Source of the DNA: Saccharothrix deserti
Lineage (GTDB): Bacteria; Actinomycetota; Actinomycetes; Mycobacteriales; Pseudonocardiaceae
Length of the DNA stretch: 64,000 bases
Reading direction: 5' to 3'
Assembly (NCBI RefSeq): GCF_009769385.1
Contig: NZ_VKAB01000011.1
Location: 186,001 to 250,000 of the forward strand
In this document: positions 54,836 to 63,652 of the stretch, piece after piece
How the letters are laid out: each line of letters opens with the position of its first letter
How positions within the stretch are numbered: the first letter of the stretch is position 1
Made by a program: the position numbers and the translations under genes
The notes under the pieces: model-generated
What the model was told of the DNA's origin: nothing
Databases searched by the model: none
What the model saw: the letters and a program-made list of their open reading frames with translations, nothing else

Positions 54836-55804
54836 GTGGAGTACGTCAAGCTCGGATCGAGCGGCCTGGAAGTCTCGCGCTTGTGCCTCGGCTGCATGAG
54901 CTACGGAGTTCCCGACCGCGGCCCCCACCCGTGGACCCTGGACGAGGACGCCGCCCGGCCGATGCTCCGGCAGGCCGTGGAAGCGGGCGTCACCTTCTTC
55001 GACACCGCCAACGTCTACTCCGACGGCACCAGCGAGGAGATCGTCGGACGCGCACTGGCCGATTTCGCCCGGCGCGACGAGATCGTGCTGGCCACCAAGG
55101 TCAGCGGCCGGATGCGGTCGGGCCCCAACGGCGCGGGCCTGTCCCGCCGGGCGATCATGACCGAGATCGACAACAGCCTGCGCCGCCTCGGCGTCGACCA
55201 CGTGGACCTCTACCAGATCCACCGCTGGGACGCGTCGACCCCGATCGAGGAGACGATGGAGGCGCTGCACGACGTGGTGAAGGCGGGCAAGGCGCGCTAC
55301 CTCGGCGCCTCGTCCATGTACGCGTGGCAGTTCGCCAAGGCCCAGCACGCCGCCGAGCGCAACGGCTGGACGCGGTTCACCAGCATGCAGAACCACTACA
55401 ACCTCCTCTACCGCGAGGAGGAGCGGGAAATGCTGCCGCTGTGCGCCGACCAGGGCGTCGGCGTCATCCCGTGGAGCCCCCTCGCCCGCGGCAAGCTGAC
55501 CCGCGACTGGGACGAGAGCACCGCCCGCCAGGAGACCGACTCGTTCGGCCGCACCCTCTACCAGCCGGACGACAAGCGGATCGTGGACGCGGTGGCGACC
55601 GTCGCCGGGGAACGCGGCGTGCCACGGGCGCAGGTGGCGCTGGCCTGGGTGGCGTCCCGGCCCGGCGTCACCGCCCCGATCGTCGGCACCACCAAGCCCC
55701 ACCACCTGGACGACGCCGTGGCCGCCCTGGAACTGGAGCTGACCGCGGACGAGGTCCGGCGGCTGGAGGAGCCCTACACCGCGCGCCCGATCAGCGGCCA
55801 CTGA
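54836..55804 (+). CDS. Aldo/keto reductase
   Basis: 322-residue NADPH-dependent carbonyl reductase of the AKR (YajO/Tas-like) group: VKLGSSGLEVSRLCLGCMSY, FFDTANVYSDGTSEEIVG (catalytic D and Y), VLATKVSG (K), YQIHRWDASTPIEETMEAL (H) and PIVGTTKPHHLDDAVAALEL. The full catalytic tetrad is present. Substrate unknown. The message is likely leaderless. It ends at a strong hairpin. Confidence 0.93.
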   Translation: MEYVKLGSSGLEVSRLCLGCMSYGVPDRGPHPWTLDEDAARPMLRQAVEAGVTFFDTANVYSDGTSEEIVGRALADFARRDEIVLATKVSGRMRSGPNGAGLSRRAIMTEIDNSLRRLGVDHVDLYQIHRWDASTPIEETMEALHDVVKAGKARYLGASSMYAWQFAKAQHAAERNGWTRFTSMQNHYNLLYREEEREMLPLCADQGVGVIPWSPLARGKLTRDWDESTARQETDSFGRTLYQPDDKRIVDAVATVAGERGVPRAQVALAWVASRPGVTAPIVGTTKPHHLDDAVAALELELTADEVRRLEEPYTARPISGH

Positions 55805-55828
55805 GGCCCTGAACCGCTGAACGCCGAC

Positions 55829-55862
55829 GGGGGCCGTCCGGGAACGAGCCCGGACGGCCCCC
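55829..55862. terminator. Bidirectional hairpin after the aldo/keto reductase
   Basis: GGGGGCCGTCCGGG and its complement form a perfect 14-bp stem with a 6-base loop, 25 bases after the stop. It separates this gene from the convergent operon that ends at 55979. Confidence 0.8.
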
Positions 55863-55978
55863 GCTGTTCTACAAGCCGGTCAGACGCCCGGCCCGGTGTC
55901 GTGGCGGCCTCGGAACGGCTGCCGCCGGCCGGTCAGCACCCCTCACCCTGACCGACCGGCGGCGCGCCGGACGGCGTC

Positions 55979-56470
55979 TCAGCGCCGCCGGGGGTGGTGC
56001 CGTGCCACCACGAGCGCGGCGGCGACCAGCACCAGGTTCTTCAGCACGAACTCACCGGTGACGCTGAGCAGCAGCGGGTTGCCGTCCTGGAACGCCACCC
56101 CCGGCTGCACCACCAGCACGAGGAAAGTGCCGAGCAGGTGCGCCACCGTCACCGCCGCCACCAGCCTCACCCGGATCGCCACGATCAGCGCCATGCCCGC
56201 CAGCACCTCGAACACGCCGATCACCGGCACGAACCAGGACGCGGGCAGGAACGGCACGGTGTCCGCGACGAGTTCGCGCACCGGCGACGTGCCGGCGACC
56301 TTCAACACGCCGAACCACACGAACACCACGCCCAGGGCGATCCGCAGCAGCGGCACGCTCCGGTCGAGCACGCCGTCCACCGCGCGTGACAGCCGTACCC
56401 GAAACGACCCGGCACGCGGTAACGACGCCGCGCGGTCCACGTCCGGTGGTCTGGTCAGCTCCTGGCTCAT
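55979..56470 (-). CDS. DoxX-family membrane protein
   Basis: 163 residues with four membrane spans: PLLRIALGVVFVWFGVLKVA, VPVIGVFEVLAGMALIVAI, VAAVTVAHLLGTFLVLV and VLKNLVLVAAALVVA. RIALGVVFVWFGVLK and the late FVLKNLVL are DoxX hallmarks. DoxX-like proteins are linked to quinone-coupled redox steps. It is the last gene of the DAHP-synthase/chorismatase operon, 12 bases after its neighbour. Confidence 0.82.
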   Translation of the reverse strand: MSQELTRPPDVDRAASLPRAGSFRVRLSRAVDGVLDRSVPLLRIALGVVFVWFGVLKVAGTSPVRELVADTVPFLPASWFVPVIGVFEVLAGMALIVAIRVRLVAAVTVAHLLGTFLVLVVQPGVAFQDGNPLLLSVTGEFVLKNLVLVAAALVVARHHPRRR

Positions 56471-56482
56471 CCCTCATCCCCC

Positions 56483-58102
56483 TCATCGGTCACCGGACCG
56501 GCGGGCGGCCGTGAGCGTGTCGCCCAACGTCCGCAACTGCTCGTCGGTCCGCAGCACCTGCTCGGCGACCACGTCGAGCGCCCGGTCGAGGTGCGGGCGC
56601 ACCGCCGTGGTCCAGTCGAGGTCCCCGGCCCGCTCGCGGGCCTCCTCGGTCGGCTCCGGGAACGCCGTGGCGACCGCGTACACCGCCGCGCCGAGCACCG
56701 CGTCCAGCACCAGCTCCGGCAGCAGGGACATCACCAGGTTCGGCAGGTGCCCCGCCTGCTCGTCACCGGACCGCGGCTGCCACGGGTCGAGGTGCGGTCG
56801 CACCGTCTCCCACAGGCCCGGGTCGACCGCGCCCACGCCGTACCGCCCGGCCCACTGCAGCGTGTCCGCCCTGGTCACGGTGGCCGCCAGCACCTCACGG
56901 GCCTCCGCGCCGATCCGCAGCAGCTCCGCCAGGTCCAGGTCCTCCGGGCCACCCATCAGCGCCGGCCGCAGGTCCATCGACACCCGGTGGTGCCAGCGCG
57001 TCGCCCACACCGCACGCCACCACATGGCCTCCTGCGCGGTCGGCCGGGACAGCCACACCGCGATGTTGCGGTAGTAGGCCTTGATCTCCTCGTACGCGGC
57101 CCGGCCCGCCTCCGACGCGGCGAACCCCACGCTCTTCACCGGGTCCTGCGGCACCGTGGGGTCGCCCACCAGGTTGACGTTGAAGAAGTGGTGCCACGTG
57201 GCGTCGACCGACACCCGGCCCACGCCCACCTGGTGCCCGTCGTACGCGCCGATCGCGCCGAACGTCGCCGCGCTCAGCCGGCCCTTTCGCGGGTCGCGGT
57301 CCGCGGGCCGGGCGTTGATCGTGGACCACGCCACGACCTCCGGCGCGAGACCCGCCGGGTACTCGGTGATCTCGTAGCCGTCGAAGGGGAACGACGCGGT
57401 CAGGTCGTCCGGGACGTAGCACTCGCCCTCGTGCGGGTGGTCGGGCAGCACGCGGATCGTGCCGCGCGGCCCGCACAGCAGCGGGTGCGGGTAGGCCTGG
57501 TGCGCCCACCTCGGCGAGTCCGACGTGGCGTACATCCGGGGCGTGACGACCTGCGGGATGTCGTCGGACTGGTCGTTGAGCTGGAACAGCGGGTCGTGGC
57601 CTTCGGACAGCGTGTCGTTGCGGTCCGGCCCGTCGATGGACGGCGCGACCGGCTCGCCGTTCGGGCCGGGGTCGGGCCAGTGCCACTTGCGCATGTTCCG
57701 CACCCGCGGCACCGCACCGGCCATCGACACGCCCAGGTCCTCGTGGTCGCCGGTGGCGAACACGCCGCCACCGCCGTCCATGAACTCCGCGATCGCTCGG
57801 AGCTCGGTCTCCTCCAACGGCGGCCGGGAGCTGCGGGCCACCGCGAACAGCCAGATCTGGTCGTACTGCGCCAGGTCGTGCCGGTCGAAGCGGAACGCCG
57901 GGATCTCGGCCGACAACGCGGGCAGGTTGCTCTCGCGGTGCGCCTTGGTCACCTCGAACCGGACCCACGGGCCGGGCGGTGTCTCCAGCACGTCCACGAG
58001 CGTGGCCAGGCCGAAATCCGCCCGGTCGAAGCTCGCCTCGCCGTCGGTGACCATCAGGATGCGGACCAGTCGCGGCTCGGGCAGGACCGATGTGTTCGGC
58101 AC
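56483..58102 (-). CDS. Large conserved-looking protein with GATase/ThuA-like N-terminus
   Basis: 539 residues, not assigned to a named family. The N-terminal 180 look like a Rossmann-type flavodoxin/ThuA fold: RLVRILMVTDGEASFDRADF, YDQIWLFAVARSSRPPLEET, ELRAIAEFMDGGGGVFATGD, HEDLGVSMAG. The middle contains EGHDPLFQLNDQSDDIPQVV and GVGRVSVDATWHHFFNVNLVG. The last 200 are helical (AAYEEIKAYYRNIAVWLSRP). GTG with GAGGGAG upstream. Its place between chorismatase and DoxX suggests a role with the chorismate-derived product, but no reaction can be named. Confidence 0.7.
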   Translation of the reverse strand: MPNTSVLPEPRLVRILMVTDGEASFDRADFGLATLVDVLETPPGPWVRFEVTKAHRESNLPALSAEIPAFRFDRHDLAQYDQIWLFAVARSSRPPLEETELRAIAEFMDGGGGVFATGDHEDLGVSMAGAVPRVRNMRKWHWPDPGPNGEPVAPSIDGPDRNDTLSEGHDPLFQLNDQSDDIPQVVTPRMYATSDSPRWAHQAYPHPLLCGPRGTIRVLPDHPHEGECYVPDDLTASFPFDGYEITEYPAGLAPEVVAWSTINARPADRDPRKGRLSAATFGAIGAYDGHQVGVGRVSVDATWHHFFNVNLVGDPTVPQDPVKSVGFAASEAGRAAYEEIKAYYRNIAVWLSRPTAQEAMWWRAVWATRWHHRVSMDLRPALMGGPEDLDLAELLRIGAEAREVLAATVTRADTLQWAGRYGVGAVDPGLWETVRPHLDPWQPRSGDEQAGHLPNLVMSLLPELVLDAVLGAAVYAVATAFPEPTEEARERAGDLDWTTAVRPHLDRALDVVAEQVLRTDEQLRTLGDTLTAARRSGDR

Positions 58103-58155
58103 GGGTGCTCCCTCTCGGTTCACGGTTCGGTTCTCGGTTTCGTTCACGGCTTCGC

Positions 58156-59160
58156 TCACGGGACGATCCCTTCGATCTCGACCAGCAGGTCCGGACGGCA
58201 GACGTCGACGGTGAACACGGCGACGTCCACACGCCGGGAGAACTCGTCGCGGCACAGCCGCGTCACGGTCGGCACGTCCTCGGGGCGCTTGACGTAGACC
58301 TTGATCGCGCGGAGGTCGTCCAGCGCGTAGCCGCCGTCGATGCCGTGCCGGGCAAGGTTGTCCGCGCCGATGAGGGCGGCGATGTTGGCCAGCGTCACCT
58401 GGCACTGGCGGACCACGTCGCCGGGGCTGACGGTGGCGTGGTCGAGGATGCTCGCGGTGCCCGACACGTAGAGCGTGCCGCGGTCCCGGCCCGGTTCCGG
58501 CGCCAGGTACGTGCCCCGCGCGAAGCTCGGCGGCCTCGGCCCGTACTGCCGCGGGTACTCGTGCGCGGGCACCTGCAACGGGTTCTCCAGGTGCACGGCC
58601 GCACGCGACCGGTGCGCCAGGAAGTAGAACGAGACGCCACCGCCCAGCGCGCCGATGCCGGTGGACGCGGGCATGTCGTGGCCGCGCTCGTCGAACGCCC
58701 GCCCGCGGCCGACGCAGAAGTCCGCGTACACCTCGGTGCCGTACGCGCTGCGGTCGGTGATGCCGTCGATCATGTTCCACATCCGGAACACGTTCCGGTA
58801 CCCCAGGCGCTCGACCAGGTCGAACGCCGCCAGGTACGCCTCGCGTGTGGCGTCACCGCAGTCGGCCGACGGGCTTATATGGCCCGCGCAGAACAACACC
58901 TCGCCGTCGTGCGCGTAGTGCAGCCCCCGGTATTCGCCGGTCTCCACCGGCCGGTCCTCCGTGGACCAGACCTCCACCATCTCCGGCTCACCCGGCCGCA
59001 CCATGTGCAGCGGGAGGACCGGGCGGCCGTGCTCCCACCGCGGCGGACCGGCCCTGGTCGTGTAGCGGACGGCGCCCAGCACGGTGTGCCCGGTCAGCTC
59101 CGCGAAGTCCTCCGCCGTCCGGAACGAACACGGCGGTTTCGCGATCACTTTGGTGCGCAT
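58156..59160 (-). CDS. Chorismatase of the FkbO/Hyg5 family
   Basis: 334 residues, the family length, with a RidA-like C-terminal domain. Recognisable parts: VLPLHMVRPGEPEMVEVWST, GLHYAHDGEVLFCAGHISPS, RMWNMIDGIT, FDERGHDMPASTGIGALGGG, GTLYVSGTASILDHATVSPG and the terminal DLLVEIEGIV with the conserved Glu. Chorismatases split chorismate to pyruvate plus either 3,4-dihydroxycyclohexadiene carboxylate (FkbO type, starter of rapamycin/FK506-like polyketides) or 3-hydroxybenzoate (Hyg5 type). The subtype cannot be settled by eye. It lies 13 bases after the DAHP synthase gene. GGGGGAG precedes the ATG. Confidence 0.9.
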   Translation of the reverse strand: MRTKVIAKPPCSFRTAEDFAELTGHTVLGAVRYTTRAGPPRWEHGRPVLPLHMVRPGEPEMVEVWSTEDRPVETGEYRGLHYAHDGEVLFCAGHISPSADCGDATREAYLAAFDLVERLGYRNVFRMWNMIDGITDRSAYGTEVYADFCVGRGRAFDERGHDMPASTGIGALGGGVSFYFLAHRSRAAVHLENPLQVPAHEYPRQYGPRPPSFARGTYLAPEPGRDRGTLYVSGTASILDHATVSPGDVVRQCQVTLANIAALIGADNLARHGIDGGYALDDLRAIKVYVKRPEDVPTVTRLCRDEFSRRVDVAVFTVDVCRPDLLVEIEGIVP

Positions 59161-59173
59161 GGTTTTCTCCCCC

Positions 59174-60352
59174 TCAGGATTGGACGGAACGCCACGCCGC
59201 GACCACGGCGAGCGCCTGTCCGGGATTGAGCCGCGGGTCGCAGAGGCTCGTGTAGGAGCCGGTCGGGAAGTCGTCCCAGCCGCACTCGCCGACCTCGTCC
59301 GGCGTGGTCTCCAGGTGCAGGCCGCCCGCCACGCCACCGGCCGCGGGCACGGTGGCCAGGAAGTCCGCCACCTCGCGGACGACCGTGTCGACCAGCCGGG
59401 TCTTGCGGCCGTCGGCGGCGGTGACCGTGTTGCCGTGCAGCGGATCGCACAGCCACACCACCGGGTGGCCGGCCTTGCGGACCGCGTCGACCAGCGTCGG
59501 CAGCAGTTCGGACACCCGGTCCGCGCCGAGCCGGGCGATCAGCGTCAGCCGACCCGGTTCGCGTTCCGGGTCGAGCCGGTCGCACAACGCCGGCAGCTCG
59601 TCGGGCCCGATACCGGGGCCGACCTTGCACGCCACCGGGTTCGCCACCGACGCGAGCAACCGGACGTGCGCGCCGTCGACGTCCCGGGTGCGGTCACCGA
59701 TCCACGGCCAGTGCGTCGAGGTGAGCAGCGGGACACCCCGGCAGTCGAGGCGCACCAGCGGCAGCTCGTAGTCCAGGACCAGCGCCTCATGGCTCGTCCA
59801 CACGCCGGGCCGGTGGTGGCGCAGGAACTCCGTCGCCGCCTGCGCCGCGTGGTAACCCGCGATCAACCGCGCCGGATCGGCCTCGCGCGCCCGGAAGTCC
59901 GGCTGAGGCGCGTTGACCAGGTCGCCCCGGTACACCGGCAGCTCCACCCCGTCGACCACCTCGGTCGGCCGCGACCGCGGCTTGGCGAACTGCCCGGCCA
60001 GCCGGCCGACCCGCACCACCGGCAGGTCGCGGTTCAGCGCCGCGGCGAGCCGGTCGAGCAGGGCCGCCTTGCGGGACAGGTGGCGCGGCCCGCACTCGGC
60101 GAACGGCTCGGCGCAGTCACCGGCCTGCACGACCAGCCGCCGACCGGCCGCCACCTCGGCCAGCACCGACCGCAACGCCGCCACCTCGGCCGGCGTCACC
60201 AGGCCGTCCAGCCGCGCCAGCCGGGCCCGGAACGCCCGCGCCCGGCGGTCCGGCCACGGCGGCTGTTGAGCGGCGGGCAACGATTTCCAGGACGCCGTCT
60301 CCCATTCGGACAACGCCCGTGCGTGGCTTCGCGGAACGGGTTCCGTGGACAC
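59174..60352 (-). CDS. Class II 3-deoxy-7-phosphoheptulonate (DAHP) synthase
   Basis: 392 residues. First enzyme of the shikimate pathway, joining phosphoenolpyruvate and erythrose 4-phosphate. Class II signatures: LVVQAGDCAEPFAEC, VVRVGRLAGQFAKPRSRPTE, TSHEALVLDYELPLVR, HWPWIGDRTR, NPVACKVGPGI, VVWLCDPLHGNT and GGLHLETTPDEVGEC. It is shorter than the roughly 460-residue mycobacterial enzyme that carries N-terminal regulatory additions; short forms like this are common in secondary-metabolite clusters such as phenazine, suggesting relief from feedback control. GTG with GGAGG at 7 bases. First gene of the operon. Confidence 0.93.
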   Translation of the reverse strand: MSTEPVPRSHARALSEWETASWKSLPAAQQPPWPDRRARAFRARLARLDGLVTPAEVAALRSVLAEVAAGRRLVVQAGDCAEPFAECGPRHLSRKAALLDRLAAALNRDLPVVRVGRLAGQFAKPRSRPTEVVDGVELPVYRGDLVNAPQPDFRAREADPARLIAGYHAAQAATEFLRHHRPGVWTSHEALVLDYELPLVRLDCRGVPLLTSTHWPWIGDRTRDVDGAHVRLLASVANPVACKVGPGIGPDELPALCDRLDPEREPGRLTLIARLGADRVSELLPTLVDAVRKAGHPVVWLCDPLHGNTVTAADGRKTRLVDTVVREVADFLATVPAAGGVAGGLHLETTPDEVGECGWDDFPTGSYTSLCDPRLNPGQALAVVAAWRSVQS

Positions 60353-60614
60353 TTGGGCCTCCGTCGATCCGGTTTCGCCTTGCTGCTTTCGACGACAATG
60401 TTTCCGAATCGCACGGTGTCTTTCGTCGGTCCCCGGGTGGATTGGCCGGGTCCGCTTCCCCGTGCTGCGTCGCCCGATCGAGGTAAAACGCGAGGGGGAC
60501 CGTCAAGCTCCGACGCGGGGTGGACGATAAGTCCGGAAGGGGGTGGTCCCATTGTTCCGGCGTGCGGGGAAAAGCGCGCCGAACGCGTGGATCGCGCGAC
60601 AACGGGGAGGAAAA

Positions 60615-61175
60615 GTGTCCAGTTCCGACGAGCGTCTAGTGGTGTCCGTCCAGCAATACGGTTTCGAGGACAAACCCTGGGAAGGCCACCTGGCCACCGG
60701 GTTGCTGGTGGAGCCAGGCAGCGTGCTCGTGCCGGACGCGTCCAACGGCATCGCCGAGGCGACCGAGGGGATCGACCTCCTCGTGCTGCCGCTGCCGCTC
60801 GGGGAGAGCGGTCGCGTCGAACGGCTCGTCGCCGAGCAGGTGGTGTTCTCGTCCACGCTGCCCGACGGGCAGGGCACCCGGTTCGCACTGATCCGGATGG
60901 CGAACGACTCGCGGCACACGCCCACCGTCGAGGAGTTCACCGAGTGCCGGTTGACCGAGGCGCTCGAGCAGCACGGCGGCGACCTGTGGGCCGCGCTGGA
61001 GGCCCTGGGCGCCATTCCGGCCGGCACGCGTGACGCCATCACCCCGGAACTCCTGCGCCAGGTCCCGGCGGTCGAGGCCGAGCAGCGCAGGCCGGAGTTC
61101 GAGCAGCCCGGCGACGACCCGGGCGACGGTGGCCCGTGCGACATCCTCCCGCCGTGCAAGAAAGAGCCGGCCTGA
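60615..61175 (+). CDS. Unrecognised protein, possibly a degenerate serine-protease fold, with Cys-rich tail
   Basis: 186 residues from a GTG with GGGAGG at 5 bases. The first half resembles a trypsin-type N-barrel with its catalytic residues lost: LVVSVQQYGFEDKPWEGHLA, TGLLVEPGSVLVPD followed by ASN where AAHC is expected, and DLLVLPLPLG in place of DIALL. The rest is helical (EEFTECRLTEALEQHGGDLW). The tail GDDPGDGGPCDILPPCKKEP has two Cys among Gly/Pro. Its TGA shares a base with the sensor kinase ATG, so it belongs to the two-component operon and may provide the signal or a checkpoint. The protease relationship is only a guess. Confidence 0.55.
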   Translation: MSSSDERLVVSVQQYGFEDKPWEGHLATGLLVEPGSVLVPDASNGIAEATEGIDLLVLPLPLGESGRVERLVAEQVVFSSTLPDGQGTRFALIRMANDSRHTPTVEEFTECRLTEALEQHGGDLWAALEALGAIPAGTRDAITPELLRQVPAVEAEQRRPEFEQPGDDPGDGGPCDILPPCKKEPA

Positions 61176-62392
61176 TGCTCAAGAGGGGACGGCCCCGGTG
61201 GTTGTCCCGCGCCACGGCGGTCGACGTCGCCCTGGCGGCGTCGGCCTCCGTGGTGGACGTGTTCCTGTTCTCCGCGGTGAGCAGCCGCCAGCCCACCGGC
61301 GCGGGGCTGTGGTTGTTCGCGGCCCTCGTCGCGGTCGGGTTCGCGGCCCTGCTCGTGCGGCGGGCGCATCCGGCGGCGGTGTTCGGGGTCGTCTGGGTGT
61401 GGGCGGTGCTCGTCACGCCGACGAGCGAGCTCGGGTTCCAGCCGACCGCCATCCCGTGCGTCGCGCTGTTCACCGTCGCGCTGCACAGCCGGGCGAAAGT
61501 GTCGGCCGGCGCGTTGCTCGCCTGCATCGTGCTCTCGGTGCTGGCCGGGTTGCGGGAGGCGGCGTCCCGGCCGCCCGAGGCGCGGGTGGTGGCCACTTAC
61601 GTGGCCCTGGCGTTCTACCTGCTGCTGTACGGGTGCGTGTGGGCCGGCGGGCGGTGGGCCCGGTTGAGCCGGCAGCACGCCGAGGACCTGGAGTTCCGCC
61701 GCCGGGTCGAGGCGCAGGAGGCGGTGTTGTGCGAACGCGCGCGCATCGCGCGGGAACTGCACGACATCGTGGCGCACTCGGTGACGGTGATGGTGCTGCA
61801 GGCGGCGGGGGCGCGTCGGATGCTCGACAGCGACGCGGCGCGGGTGCGGCAGGCGTTGGGGCACATCGAGGGGGCCGGTGAACAGGCGATGGGTGAGCTG
61901 CGCAGGATGCTGACCGCGTTGCGGCTGAGCTACCCCGAGGACGCCGCGCCGGACGGTGCCACCGGTCGTCCGCAGCCCGGTCTGGGCGACGTCGACCACC
62001 TGGTCGGCACGATCGCGGCGGCGGGCGTGCGGGTGCACACGCGGGTCGAGGGCGAGCCGCGTCGGCTGGCGGCCAGTGTCGACCTCGCCGCGTACCGGGT
62101 GGTGCAGGAGGCGTTGACGAACGTGACCAAGCACGTCGGGCCGGGCGCGGAGGTGGACGTCCGGCTGGCGTGGGCGGATTTCGAGTTGACCGTCCAGGTC
62201 ACCGACGACGGGCGCGGGCGGCGGGCGGAACGCGCGCTGTCCACCAACCACGGTCTGCTGGGGCTGCGTGAACGGCTGGCGATCGTGGGCGGGCGGTTGG
62301 AGGCGGATCCGTTGCCGGCCGGTGGTTTCCGGGTGACGGCCGTGCTGCCGGTCGCCGCTCCGGTGGGCGAGGTTGTCGGGGAGCGTCTGTGA
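61175..62392 (+). CDS. NarL-type sensor histidine kinase
   Basis: 405 residues. Five or so membrane helices in the first 160 (ALAASASVVDVFLFSAVSSR, LWLFAALVAVGFAALLV, VFGVVWVWAVLV, GALLACIVLSVLA, YVALAFYLLLYGCVWAGGRW), then HisKA_3 ERARIARELHDIVAHSVTVM with H196 and an ATPase domain with VVQEALTNVTKHV and GHGL-like NHGLLGLRERL. This is the usual short actinomycete kinase partner of LuxR-type regulators. It is coupled to its neighbours on both sides. Confidence 0.92.
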   Translation: MLKRGRPRWLSRATAVDVALAASASVVDVFLFSAVSSRQPTGAGLWLFAALVAVGFAALLVRRAHPAAVFGVVWVWAVLVTPTSELGFQPTAIPCVALFTVALHSRAKVSAGALLACIVLSVLAGLREAASRPPEARVVATYVALAFYLLLYGCVWAGGRWARLSRQHAEDLEFRRRVEAQEAVLCERARIARELHDIVAHSVTVMVLQAAGARRMLDSDAARVRQALGHIEGAGEQAMGELRRMLTALRLSYPEDAAPDGATGRPQPGLGDVDHLVGTIAAAGVRVHTRVEGEPRRLAASVDLAAYRVVQEALTNVTKHVGPGAEVDVRLAWADFELTVQVTDDGRGRRAERALSTNHGLLGLRERLAIVGGRLEADPLPAGGFRVTAVLPVAAPVGEVVGERL

Positions 62393-63090
62393 TCCGGGTG
62401 ATGCTGGTGGACGACCAGCCGTTGGTGCGGGCGGGTCTCGCCATGCTGCTGGACGCCGAGCCGGACATCGAGGTGGTGGCGGAGGCGGACGAGGGCGCCG
62501 GTGCGGTGGCGCGTGCCGGCGAGCTGCACCCCGACGTGGTGCTGATGGACGTGCGGATGCCGGGCGTGGACGGGGTGGAGGCCACCCGGCGGATCATCGA
62601 CGCCGACCCGGCGGGCGAGGACCACGCCACCAAGATCATCATCCTGACGACGTACAACGTGGACGAGGCCGTGTACGCGGCGCTGCGGGCCGGTGCGTCG
62701 GGATTCCTGCTGAAGGACGCGGTGCCGCGTGAGCTGGTCGACGCGGTGCGCACGGTCGCGTCCGGCGAGGCGTGGCTGGATCCGACCGTCGCGAAAGGAC
62801 TGATCCGGGAGTTCGCCGCCCGGCCGCGCAACCAGATGCCGACGTCGGCGGAGCTGCGTGAGCTGACCGCGCGGGAACGTGAGGTGCTGGTGCTCGTGGC
62901 GCACGGGTTGTCGAACTCGGAGATCGCCGCGCACCTCGTGGTCGGCGAGGCGACGGTGAAGACGCACCTGGGGCGGATCCTGATGAAGCTCGGGCTGCGC
63001 GACCGTTCCCAGGCCATCGCCGCCGCGTACCACAGCGGTCTGGTCGCGCCGGGCAGTTGCCCGCCGCCGCCGGCCGGGCGAACCTCGTGA
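62389..63090 (+). CDS. NarL/LuxR-family response regulator
   Basis: 233 residues: receiver domain with DD at 8-9, phospho-acceptor D54 in VVLMDVRMPG and K in GFLLKDAVP, then a GerE helix-turn-helix (LTAREREVLVLVAHGLSNSE, IAAHLVVGEATVKTHLGRIL). GTG start overlaps the kinase stop as GTGA. The target may be the adjacent operon and the divergent DAHP synthase gene. Confidence 0.94.
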   Translation: MIRVMLVDDQPLVRAGLAMLLDAEPDIEVVAEADEGAGAVARAGELHPDVVLMDVRMPGVDGVEATRRIIDADPAGEDHATKIIILTTYNVDEAVYAALRAGASGFLLKDAVPRELVDAVRTVASGEAWLDPTVAKGLIREFAARPRNQMPTSAELRELTAREREVLVLVAHGLSNSEIAAHLVVGEATVKTHLGRILMKLGLRDRSQAIAAAYHSGLVAPGSCPPPPAGRTS

Positions 63091-63131
63091 ATCGCTCTCG
63101 TGAACGGCGGGTCGACGCGCTACCGTGAGTC

Positions 63132-63638
63132 GTGCGCATTCGTCCGCGCATTCGTCCGCGCATTCGTCCGCGCAGTGGACAGCGCCGTGCCGCAGCGACG
63201 AGCGTGAGGCTCGACCCGGCCACGGCGGAACTCATGCGGCTGGGTGCGTTGCTGGAGGTCGTGGTCCAGGCCGTGGCGTTGCAGGAGCGGGCCGAGGCGA
63301 TCATCGTCGGCTGCGCGCAACCGGGCGACACGTCGTGGGAGATCGCCCGTAGCGGCCGTGTCGTCGCGGGCCAGTACAGCACGCTGTGCGGCTGGGCGGC
63401 GGACCTCGTGTGGCCGACCGACCGTCCCCCGCCGCCACAGCGGATCGTCGAACTCCTCCGCTACCACCTCGGCATGCTCGACACGGCCCTGAAACTGGCG
63501 TTCCCCCAATACCGCTCGGACCGCCTGGAACGCCGCCGCCTCTCAATGACCGGCCTGGGCGCCCCGGCCAATGAACTCCGCGAACTCGAAACCACCCTCC
63601 GCACCCGCATAACCGCCCTAGGCGGCACCCCCACCTAA
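63132..63638 (+). CDS. Small helical protein of unknown function
   Basis: 168 residues from a GTG; a GTG at 63204 (LDPATAELMRLGALLEVVVQ) would remove a basic repeat leader (RIRPRIRPRIRPR) produced by a 12-bp tandem repeat and is a reasonable alternative start. The body is alternating helices (AVALQERAEAIIVGC, QRIVELLRYHLGMLDTALKL). No domain recognised; no signal or membrane segment. It lies 41 bases after the response regulator and might be part of that operon. Confidence 0.6.
   Translation: MRIRPRIRPRIRPRSGQRRAAATSVRLDPATAELMRLGALLEVVVQAVALQERAEAIIVGCAQPGDTSWEIARSGRVVAGQYSTLCGWAADLVWPTDRPPPPQRIVELLRYHLGMLDTALKLAFPQYRSDRLERRRLSMTGLGAPANELRELETTLRTRITALGGTPT
63134..63169 (+). repeat. 12-bp tandem repeat at a gene start
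   Basis: GCGCATTCGTCC is repeated three times exactly, followed by a diverged GCGCAGTGGACA. It encodes the RIRP units of the possible leader. Confidence 0.8.
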
Positions 63639-63652
63639 CCACCAGCCCCGTG

